A DNA stretch of 11,938 nucleotides, from the NCBI GenBank assembly GCA_002308275.1, contig DBWF01000031.1, positions 1-11,938 of the forward strand, in the 5' to 3' direction. A program made the position numbers and the translations under genes. The notes under the pieces were generated by a model that was not told the origin of the DNA, searched no databases, and worked only from the letters and a program-made list of their open reading frames with translations. Shown in pieces: positions 6,333 through 11,938 of this stretch (the first letter of the stretch is position 1; each line of letters starts with the position of its first letter). This stretch comes from Caryophanales bacterium UBA1245 (GTDB lineage Bacteria; Bacillota_I; Bacilli_A; ML615J-28; CAG-313).

Positions 6333-7448
6333 ATGGCCGAACGCGATTATTATGAAATATTAGGAATCAATAAAAATGCGACTGATGAAGAAATCAAGAA
6401 AGCATATCGTACGATGGCCAAAAAGTACCATCCCGATGTAAGTACAGAGCCTAATGCGACAGAAAAATTTAAAGAAGTCCAAAAAGCCTATGACTGCTTA
6501 AGCGACCCTGAGAAGCGTAAAAACTACGATACTTATGGAACAGAAGAACCTAATCCATTTGGTCAAGGTGGCGCTGGCTTTAGTGGTGCTGGTGGCTTTG
6601 GTGGCTTTGAAGATATTTTCTCAACCTTCTTTGGTGGTGGAAGACGTGCATCACGTAGTCCAAATGCTCCACAAAAGGGTCGAGACTTAAGAATTTCCAT
6701 GACGCTAAGTTTTGAAGAAGCCGCATTCGGTGTTAAAAAAGAAATTAAGATTAGCCGTTACAAAACATGTTCAAAGTGTGGTGGCAGTGGTGCTGAAAGC
6801 CCAAGTGATATTCATACATGTTCTAGATGTAATGGAACAGGTACAGTCATTGTTGAACAAGCAACCATCCTAGGCCGAATTCAAACGCAATCGACATGTC
6901 CTAACTGCGGTGGAACTGGCCGGACAATTGATCATAAATGTAGCGCTTGCCGCGGTGAAGGCAAGGTTCGTAATGATGACCCAATCACAATTAATATCCC
7001 ATCAGGTATTGATGATGAACAAACTTTAAGAGTTCCTCTTCAAGGTGACGCGGGGGTTAATGGTGGACCAAATGGTGACTTATTCATTACCTTTAGAGTT
7101 AAAGACCATGAATTCTTTAAACGTGATGGTAATGATGTTTCGCTTGAAATGCCAATCACCTTTAGCCAAGCTGCTTTAGGTGCTTCTATTGAAGTAGATA
7201 CCTTAACTGGTAAAGTAAATCTTAAAGTACCTGCTGGTACACAGTCTGGTACGAAGTTTAGATTAGCTGGCAGGGGTATCAAAAATGCATCAACTGGCAG
7301 AACTGGTGATCAATTCGTCTTTGTTAAGGTTGTTACACCAACCAAACTATCCAAAGAACAAACGGAATTATTTACGAAACTTAGTAAAACAAATGAATCG
7401 GCATCGAATTCAATTTTTGAAAAGTTTAAAAAGTTTTTTAGTAAGTAA
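6333..7448 (+). CDS. dnaJ: Chaperone protein DnaJ (Hsp40)
   Basis: DnaJ delivers unfolded substrates to DnaK and stimulates its ATPase. The 371-residue protein is a complete type I Hsp40. The J domain (about 1-70) carries the essential HPD at 33-35 within AKKYHPDVST. A short Gly/Phe-rich linker (about 76-104) follows. The zinc-finger domain has all four CxxCxGxG repeats: CSKCGGSG (146-153), CSRCNGTG (163-170), CPNCGGTG (189-196) and CSACRGEG (203-210). The C-terminal substrate-binding domains include TINIPSGIDDEQTLRV, NGDLFITFRVKDHEFFKRDG and the VPAGTQSGTKFRLAGRGI hallmark. It is the last gene of the heat-shock operon, followed after 22 bases by a strong terminator. Confidence 0.99.
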   Translation: MAERDYYEILGINKNATDEEIKKAYRTMAKKYHPDVSTEPNATEKFKEVQKAYDCLSDPEKRKNYDTYGTEEPNPFGQGGAGFSGAGGFGGFEDIFSTFFGGGRRASRSPNAPQKGRDLRISMTLSFEEAAFGVKKEIKISRYKTCSKCGGSGAESPSDIHTCSRCNGTGTVIVEQATILGRIQTQSTCPNCGGTGRTIDHKCSACRGEGKVRNDDPITINIPSGIDDEQTLRVPLQGDAGVNGGPNGDLFITFRVKDHEFFKRDGNDVSLEMPITFSQAALGASIEVDTLTGKVNLKVPAGTQSGTKFRLAGRGIKNASTGRTGDQFVFVKVVTPTKLSKEQTELFTKLSKTNESASNSIFEKFKKFFSK

Positions 7449-7470
7449 ATTTCATACTTTTCCTCTCTAT

Positions 7471-7500
7471 AAAATAGGTAGCAATTAGCTACCTATTTTT
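7471..7500 (+). terminator. Strong rho-independent terminator ending the heat-shock operon
   Basis: A 12-bp stem AAAATAGGTAGC / GCTACCTATTTT with loop AATTA runs into a T5 tract (7496-7500). The GC-rich upper stem (GGTAGC/GCTACC) and uninterrupted pairing make it the clearest terminator here. It separates the CIRCE regulon genes from rsmE. Confidence 0.93.
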
Positions 7501-7506
7501 AAATGT

Positions 7507-7535
7507 TTGCGTATAATAAAGTTTTATGATAAAAT
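7507..7535 (+). promoter_or_regulatory. Putative promoter of the rsmE-mtaB-helicase-nfo operon
   Basis: TTGCGT (7507-7512; 4 of 6 match TTGACA), a 17-base spacer and TAAAAT (7530-7535) preceded by TGn (TG at 7527-7528) make an extended -10 promoter. It lies immediately after the dnaJ terminator. The start would fall near 7542, so the leader is almost only the ribosome binding site. Confidence 0.75.
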
Positions 7536-7543
7536 ATATAAAA

Positions 7544-7549
7544 GAGGAA
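7544..7549 (+). promoter_or_regulatory. rsmE: Ribosome binding site deciding the rsmE start
   Basis: GAGGAA is only 1-3 bases from the ATG at 7551 but 7-9 bases from the ATG at 7557. The second spacing is normal and gives a protein beginning MQRYLV, the family's usual N-terminus. Confidence 0.75.
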
Positions 7550-7556
7550 TATGCTT

Positions 7557-8294
7557 ATGCAAAGATATTTAGTTGATCTTAAAAGTTTAGCAAGTGGCAA
7601 TCAAATCAAGTTATCTGGTAATGATGCTTACCATATTACGAAAGTCATGCGGATGAATGTTGGTGAACACATCTTAATTGCCAACCAAGAGACTTCGTTT
7701 GAAGCTGAAATTACGGATATTAATAAAGAAGAGATTGGGGTTCGATTACTTGAACAATTAGTAGAAAATCCTGAACTGCCAATTGAAGTTTGTATTGCCC
7801 AAGGGTTAGTTGCAAGAGAAAAGCGGGAAGAAGTTATCCAAAAAATAACCCAACTAGGAGCTAGTAGATATATTCCGGTTGAAATGCGGCGCAGTGTTGT
7901 CAAAGTCGTCAAAGAAAAAGAAGACCGTCAATTAGAACGTCTTCAAAAGATTGCTAAGGAAGCTTCTGAACAATGCCACCGGATCAAAACTTTGCAAGTA
8001 TCTAAAACCATTTCTTTTGATGAATTACTTAAAGTTGCTACTAAGTATGATGCCTGCCTTTATGCATCAACCATCGAAAATAGTAGTAGTAACAACTTAA
8101 AACAGATTTTAAGAAATAAAGAAGTTAAAAAAATAATTGTTTTAATTGGACCTGAAGGTGGAATTGATGAGGCCGAAATTGCAAAACTTGCTAACTGGCT
8201 ACCAATATCATTAGGACCAAGAATATTAAGAACCGAAGTAGCACCCCTATATTTACTAAGTGCTATTAGTTATGAGAGAGAGTTAGGTGAATAA
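7557..8294 (+). CDS. rsmE: 16S rRNA (uracil(1498)-N(3))-methyltransferase RsmE
   Basis: RsmE methylates N3 of U1498 in helix 44 of 16S rRNA in the assembled small subunit, using S-adenosylmethionine. The 245-residue protein has an N-terminal PUA-like RNA-binding domain (MQRYLVDL, HITKVMRMNVGEHI) and a C-terminal SPOUT knotted methyltransferase domain. Family landmarks are IAQGLVAREKREEVIQKITQ (80-99), a variant of the usual K-x-x-R-x-E-x-x-I-x-K-x-x-E-L-G pattern, then RRSV, EASEQCHR (135-142), the SAM-binding loop IGPEGG (197-202) and LGPRILRTEVAP (219-230), where most homologues have RTETA. An ATG two codons upstream (7551) would add two residues but sits too close to the ribosome binding site. 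It heads an operon with mtaB starting 2 bases after its stop; a second in-frame TAA follows immediately. Confidence 0.95.
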   Translation: MQRYLVDLKSLASGNQIKLSGNDAYHITKVMRMNVGEHILIANQETSFEAEITDINKEEIGVRLLEQLVENPELPIEVCIAQGLVAREKREEVIQKITQLGASRYIPVEMRRSVVKVVKEKEDRQLERLQKIAKEASEQCHRIKTLQVSKTISFDELLKVATKYDACLYASTIENSSSNNLKQILRNKEVKKIIVLIGPEGGIDEAEIAKLANWLPISLGPRILRTEVAPLYLLSAISYERELGE

Positions 8295-8296
8295 TA

Positions 8297-9586
8297 ATGC
8301 GTTTTCGAATTCGTACTTTAGGATGTAAAGTTAATCTTTACGAATCAGAAGCGATTAGTTATGGTTTAAAGAAAAAAAGCTGGATTGAAGATGAAGAAAA
8401 GCCTGATGTACAAATTTTAAATACATGTACGGTAACATCAACTTCAGACGCCAAAGACCGGAAGATGATTCGCCAAATGATTAGTGAAGCACCTGATGCA
8501 ATTATGGTCGTTATGGGTTGCTATAGCCAACTTCAACCAGAGGAAGTAGCTAAAATTAAAGGTGTTAATATTGTAATCGGTACGAAGTATAAAGCTAAAA
8601 TTTATGATTTAGTCCAAGAATACCTAGAAGATGAAAAACAAATTATTAAAGTTGCTGATAGTGCGAAGTTTAATTGTTTTGAAGAATTACAATTAAAGAG
8701 CCTATCTTTCCATACGCGGGGCTTTGTTAAGATTCAAGATGGCTGTAATAATTTTTGTAGCTATTGTGCTGTTCCCTATGCTAGAGGTCCAATCAAATCT
8801 AGAAATCCCGAAGCAGTTGTTAAAGAGATTCAATTTTTAGTATCTGAAGGTGTAAAAGAAGTTATTTTATCAGGTATTAATACGGGTACTTATGGACAAG
8901 ATTTAGGTAATATAACGTTAGCATCACTAATTGAAAAGATTATGGTGGAAGTGCCTGACTTGTACCGAATTCGTCTTTCTTCCATTGAATTAATGGAAAT
9001 TAGTGATGAATTATTAGAAACAATTAAAAAGTATCAAACTAGAATTGCTAAACACTTACATATTCCACTCCAAGCTGGTTGTGATTCAACTTTAGAGCGA
9101 ATGGGCCGTAAATATAACATGGAACAATACTATGCTAGAATTGAATATATTAGATCACTATTCCCTGGCATCGCTATTACAACCGATTGCTTAGCTGGAT
9201 TTGTGGGTGAAACGGCTGATGAATTTAATGTCACTTATAAGAATTTAAAGACGATTGGGTTTGCGGGGGTACATGTCTTCCCATATTCTAGAAGAGGGGG
9301 CACAAAAGCCGACTCAATGGATGGTCATTTAGCCCCATCAATTATTAAGACTAGAGCTAATGCCCTATGTGTTCTAGCTAAAGAATTAAAGATTCAATAT
9401 ATGAAAAAATATCTTGGTCAAACACTAGAAGTCTTATTTGAACAAGAAAAAGATGGCTATTGGTATGGTCATACATCTAATTATTTAAGTGTTAAAGTTA
9501 AAGAAACTGATGCTGATTTAACTAACCAAATCAAGCAAATCAAATTAATCAATATTAATGGAGTAGATATCATCGGAAAGGAGTAG
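8297..9586 (+). CDS. mtaB: tRNA (N(6)-L-threonylcarbamoyladenosine(37)-C(2))-methylthiotransferase MtaB
   Basis: MtaB adds a methylthio group to t6A37 of tRNAs reading ANN codons, making ms2t6A. The 429-residue protein has the three expected parts. The N-terminal methylthiotransferase domain begins RTLGCKVNLYESEAI with cluster cysteines C10, C44 (LNTC) and C75 (MGC). The radical SAM domain has GCNNFCSYCAVPYARGP with C150, C154 and C157 in the canonical CX3CX2C. The C-terminal TRAM-type RNA-binding region starts about LGQTLEVLFEQ. TLGCKVN together with the NFCSYC(A/V)VP form separates MtaB from MiaB and RimO. It lies 2 bases after rsmE, the same pairing as yqeU-yqeV in Bacillus subtilis. Its last codons AAG GAG form part of the ribosome binding site of the helicase gene. 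Confidence 0.96.
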   Translation: MRFRIRTLGCKVNLYESEAISYGLKKKSWIEDEEKPDVQILNTCTVTSTSDAKDRKMIRQMISEAPDAIMVVMGCYSQLQPEEVAKIKGVNIVIGTKYKAKIYDLVQEYLEDEKQIIKVADSAKFNCFEELQLKSLSFHTRGFVKIQDGCNNFCSYCAVPYARGPIKSRNPEAVVKEIQFLVSEGVKEVILSGINTGTYGQDLGNITLASLIEKIMVEVPDLYRIRLSSIELMEISDELLETIKKYQTRIAKHLHIPLQAGCDSTLERMGRKYNMEQYYARIEYIRSLFPGIAITTDCLAGFVGETADEFNVTYKNLKTIGFAGVHVFPYSRRGGTKADSMDGHLAPSIIKTRANALCVLAKELKIQYMKKYLGQTLEVLFEQEKDGYWYGHTSNYLSVKVKETDADLTNQIKQIKLININGVDIIGKE

Positions 9587-9589
9587 CAT

Positions 9590-10924
9590 ATGAAATTTAA
9601 AGAGATGAATTTAAAACCATTTATTCTAGAAGCCCTAGATGAAATTGGTTTTGTGGAAGCTACCCCTGTGCAAGAAAAAGTCTTTGAGACCATTAAAAGA
9701 AAACAAAATGTTATTGTGGAAAGTGCTACCGGATCTGGTAAAACCCATGCTTTTCTAATCCCAATCTTTAATATGATTGATGAAAACCAACATCAAGTTC
9801 AAGCCGTTATTATGGCACCTACCCGTGAACTTGCGATGCAACTATTTGATAATGCTCGCCAAATCGCAAAACACGCTAATATTGATATTCGACTCTATAT
9901 TGGTGGCAATAACAAAGAAGATGAAATTAGAAGATTAAATAATAGCCAACCTCAAATTGTGGTTGGTACGGTTGGTCGGATCCATGATCTAGCTAAAAAA
10001 GAAAATGCCCTTAAGATTTATCAAGCATCTAATTTTGTTATTGATGAAGCCGATATGGTCTTTGAAGAAAAAGACTTCCTAGAAGTTGACCAAGTATTAG
10101 GTTTAATTACGGGAACACCTAAGTTTTGGCTTTTTTCCGCAACCATCAATAAAGGCTTAAGAAGTTTTATGAATAAGTATCTAGATGGTACTGATGAAGT
10201 TATTCTAGAAGAAAAAGAATTAACAAAAGATGCCATTGAACATATCTTTATTCCCACGAAAGCCAAAGATAAACAAGTTGTTTTAATGGAACTTTTAGGT
10301 ATTATTAAACCATACCTCGCTTTGATCTTTGTTAATACTAAAGAAGCGGTTACTATAGTATCACAATACTTAGCTGAAAATGGTATTAAAGTTGCACCAA
10401 TATCTGGTGACTTAGATGACCGGACTAGAAAACAAACCATCAAACGGATTCAAGATAAACAATATCAATATATTGTGGCAACGGACATTGCTTCTCGTGG
10501 TATCGATTTACCAGGTGTAAGTCACGTTATCAATTTTGAATTACCAAAAGATGCAACTTTTTATGTTCACCGGACTGGCCGTACCGCAAGATATGATGCA
10601 ACAGGTGTTGCCTATGCATTATATGACTATGATGATGAAAAATATGTGGAAGCACTTCGTTCAAAAGGTCTTAAAGTACATTTTAGAAAAATAGTAGATG
10701 GTGAATTAGTACCAACTAAACTTGCTAAACCAGTTGGTGCTGAAAAGAAAAAGGCTGAAATTGATGCTATTCATGCTAAACATCCATTACCTAAAAAGGT
10801 AAAACCTGGTTATAAAAAGAAAAGAATGGAAGTAATCAATAAAGAGATTAGACAAAAGAGGCGTGAACATATTGAAGAAATCTATCGGAAGAAGGCCCAA
10901 AATGAAAATCGGAAGTCACGTTAG
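9590..10924 (+). CDS. cshB: DEAD-box ATP-dependent RNA helicase, CshB-like
   Basis: An ATP-driven RNA helicase of 444 residues. Core motifs in order: Q motif (F3, and TPVQ at 25-28), motif I SATGSGKT (45-52), Ia PTREL (77-81), Ib VGTVGR (125-130), II DEAD (152-155), III SAT (183-185), IV LIFVNT (245-250), V ATDIASRGID (297-306) and VI HRTGRTAR (327-334). After about residue 360 comes a Lys/Arg-rich tail (KKVKPGYKKKRMEV, KEIRQKRREHIEE), likely for RNA binding. AAAGGAG upstream, overlapping the mtaB stop, supports the start. I assign CshB because nfo follows directly, as cshB-nfo do in Bacillus and Staphylococcus, and because of the length and basic tail; other DEAD-box paralogues cannot be fully excluded. 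The tail coding sequence contains the nfo ribosome binding site and start. Confidence 0.88.
   Translation: MKFKEMNLKPFILEALDEIGFVEATPVQEKVFETIKRKQNVIVESATGSGKTHAFLIPIFNMIDENQHQVQAVIMAPTRELAMQLFDNARQIAKHANIDIRLYIGGNNKEDEIRRLNNSQPQIVVGTVGRIHDLAKKENALKIYQASNFVIDEADMVFEEKDFLEVDQVLGLITGTPKFWLFSATINKGLRSFMNKYLDGTDEVILEEKELTKDAIEHIFIPTKAKDKQVVLMELLGIIKPYLALIFVNTKEAVTIVSQYLAENGIKVAPISGDLDDRTRKQTIKRIQDKQYQYIVATDIASRGIDLPGVSHVINFELPKDATFYVHRTGRTARYDATGVAYALYDYDDEKYVEALRSKGLKVHFRKIVDGELVPTKLAKPVGAEKKKAEIDAIHAKHPLPKKVKPGYKKKRMEVINKEIRQKRREHIEEIYRKKAQNENRKSR
10890..10895 (+). promoter_or_regulatory. nfo: Ribosome binding site for nfo inside the helicase gene
   Basis: AGAAGG lies 6 bases before the ATG at 10902, within the last codons of the helicase. 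It favours this start over the in-frame GTG at 10863, which would add 13 residues (MNILKKSIGRRPK) unlike the family N-terminus. Confidence 0.75.
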
Positions 10925-11810
10925 TAATTCCCTTCCTTTAATGTTAGAGGCTTCAGCTAAAGAAACTATAGCAAATGGAGCTAACGCTATGATGGTCTAT
11001 CTTGGGGCTCCTCAAAATACTTTCCGTCAAGATGTATCAAAGATGCGTATTAAAGAGATGAGGGAGATTCTAAAAGAAAACAACATCAGTTTAACTGATG
11101 TTGTTGTTCATGCTCCCTATATTGTTAATCTAGCCCAAAGTGATGAAGAAAAGTTTAAATACGCAGTAGACTTTTTAACTAAAGAAGTAAAACTAGTTGA
11201 AGCAGTAGGTGCTAAATACATGGTTCTTCATCCGGGTGCTCATGTTGGTATGGGCTATGATTATGGAATTGAAAGAATCATTGAAGGTCTAAACCAAATA
11301 ATTGATGCAACCCCTAATACTAATGTTGTAATAACCCTAGAAACCATGGCTGGAAAAGGCACTGAATGTGGTTGTACATTCGAACAAATTAAACAAATGA
11401 TTGATGGAGTTAATGATAACACCAGAATTGGTGTCTGCTTAGATACATGTCATATTAGTGATGCGGGATACGATATTGTAAATCACTATGAAGATGTCAT
11501 AACTGAATTTGATAAAATAATTGGTCTATCTTATTTAAAAGTCATCCATTTAAATGATTCTAAGAATCCAATCTCAAGTCATAAAGACCGTCATGAAAAT
11601 ATTGGCTTTGGCCAAATTGGTTTTGATACTTTAATGAAGTTTGTTAAAGATGTGAGATTTCAAGATATTCCAATTCTTTTAGAAACTCCATATATACCAG
11701 ATCCATCTGATAAATCTAAAACCTATGAACCATACAAATATGAAATTGCGATGATTAGGTCAGAAATCTTCAATCCAAATATTAAAGAATTAATTATAAA
11801 TAACAATTAA
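10902..11810 (+). CDS. nfo: Deoxyribonuclease IV (AP endonuclease IV)
   Basis: Endonuclease IV cuts DNA 5' of abasic sites in base excision repair and removes blocked 3' ends. From the ATG at 10902 the protein has 302 residues and starts MKIGSHVS, as expected. It is a TIM barrel with a trinuclear zinc site, and all nine ligands known from Escherichia coli Nfo have counterparts: H70 (VVHAPY), H110 (LHPGAH), E147 (LETMAG), D181 and H184 (CLDTCH), H216 (VIHLND), D229 and H231 (KDRHENIG) and E261 (LLETP). The YLGAPQNT stretch is also typical. It overlaps the helicase gene by 23 bases, implying translational coupling. No convincing terminator follows; the downstream A/T-only inverted repeat is weak. 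Confidence 0.97.
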   Translation: MKIGSHVSNSLPLMLEASAKETIANGANAMMVYLGAPQNTFRQDVSKMRIKEMREILKENNISLTDVVVHAPYIVNLAQSDEEKFKYAVDFLTKEVKLVEAVGAKYMVLHPGAHVGMGYDYGIERIIEGLNQIIDATPNTNVVITLETMAGKGTECGCTFEQIKQMIDGVNDNTRIGVCLDTCHISDAGYDIVNHYEDVITEFDKIIGLSYLKVIHLNDSKNPISSHKDRHENIGFGQIGFDTLMKFVKDVRFQDIPILLETPYIPDPSDKSKTYEPYKYEIAMIRSEIFNPNIKELIINNN

Positions 11811-11844
11811 GCTACTTCTAAATAATAAAAAATTATTATATAAC

Positions 11845-11873
11845 TTGCATGAAACATAAAAAAAGTGTATAAT
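11845..11873 (+). promoter_or_regulatory. Putative promoter of the tRNA-Glu gene
   Basis: TTGCAT (11845-11850; 4 of 6 match the -35) and a perfect TATAAT (11868-11873) are separated by exactly 17 bases. Transcription would start a few bases before the tRNA at 11889. This is good support for an independently transcribed stable-RNA gene or cluster beginning here. Confidence 0.8.
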
Positions 11874-11888
11874 AAAAAAGTCTAAAAT

Positions 11889-11938
11889 GGTCGATTGGAG
11901 AAGTGGCTTAACTCACATGCCTTTCACGCATGCATTCA
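11889..11938 (+). tRNA. tRNA-Glu (anticodon TTC), 5' part, cut by window edge
   Basis: The first 50 bases fold as a tRNA 5' part: acceptor strand GGTCGAT (11889-11895), linker TG, D stem GAG (11898-11900) paired with CTC (11912-11914), and anticodon stem CATGC (11916-11920) paired with GCATG (11928-11932). The 7-base loop CTTTCAC places anticodon TTC at 11923-11925, decoding GAA and, by wobble, GAG. The variable region, T arm and 3' acceptor strand are beyond the window. Confidence 0.9.

Noticed and set aside
11826..11842. Inverted repeat ATAAT...ATTAT after nfo as a terminator
   Set aside because: The stem is entirely A/T, short, and lacks a T-tract, so it is not convincing; such repeats occur by chance in this AT-rich gap.
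1..11938. CRISPR arrays, insertion sequences, phage genes, defence systems
   Set aside because: No direct-repeat arrays, transposase-like frames, terminal inverted repeats or compositional breaks were seen; nearly all of the window is housekeeping genes.

Overview
This window is an ordinary chromosomal stretch of a low-GC, AT-rich Gram-positive-type bacterium (Bacillota, possibly one of the small-genome Bacilli/Erysipelotrichia or Mollicutes-related lineages). The evidence is the HrcA/CIRCE-controlled hrcA-grpE-dnaK-dnaJ operon, a DnaK without the nucleotide-domain insertion found in Gram-negative DnaK, strong AGGAGG-type ribosome binding sites, and Bacillus-like gene order (rsmE-mtaB, then a CshB-like helicase followed by nfo). 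Tryptophan is encoded by TGG throughout and no gene is interrupted by TGA, so the code looks standard. None of the ten complete genes ends in TGA, however. The exact taxon cannot be fixed from this sequence alone.

Layout. Positions 1-566 (minus strand) hold the 5' part of a radical SAM gene of the YtqA/YhcC (TIGR01212) family, running off the left edge. A 141-bp divergent intergenic region carries a plausible promoter for each direction. Positions 708-2686 (plus) hold a two-gene unit: an unusual ROK-family sugar-kinase-like protein with an extra N-terminal domain, and an MBL-fold (glyoxalase II-like) hydrolase overlapping it by one base. A hairpin terminator closes the unit. Positions 2729-2799 hold the heat-shock control region: a consensus sigma-A promoter bracketed by two CIRCE operators, the first well conserved and the second degenerate in its left arm. 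Positions 2816-7448 hold hrcA, grpE, dnaK and dnaJ, ending in a strong terminator. Positions 7507-11810 hold a second operon with its own promoter: rsmE (16S rRNA m3U1498 methyltransferase), mtaB (tRNA ms2t6A methylthiotransferase), a CshB-like DEAD-box RNA helicase and nfo (endonuclease IV). A promoter and the first 50 bases of a tRNA-Glu(UUC) end the window.

How the genes work together. HrcA represses its own operon; GrpE, DnaK and DnaJ form the Hsp70 folding machine, and release of HrcA on protein-folding stress would raise all four. The downstream operon is translation- and RNA-centred (rRNA methylation, tRNA thiolation, RNA unwinding) with a base-excision-repair nuclease at its end. The prmA gene that lies between dnaJ and rsmE in Bacillus subtilis is absent here; a terminator and a new promoter occupy that position.

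I found no undescribed multi-gene system. The points most worth a second look are the poorly characterised ROK subfamily coupled to an MBL hydrolase, the two-CIRCE promoter architecture, the loss of prmA from the conserved block, and the absence of TGA stop codons. Three starts were chosen downstream of the longest possible reading frame (hrcA, rsmE and nfo).
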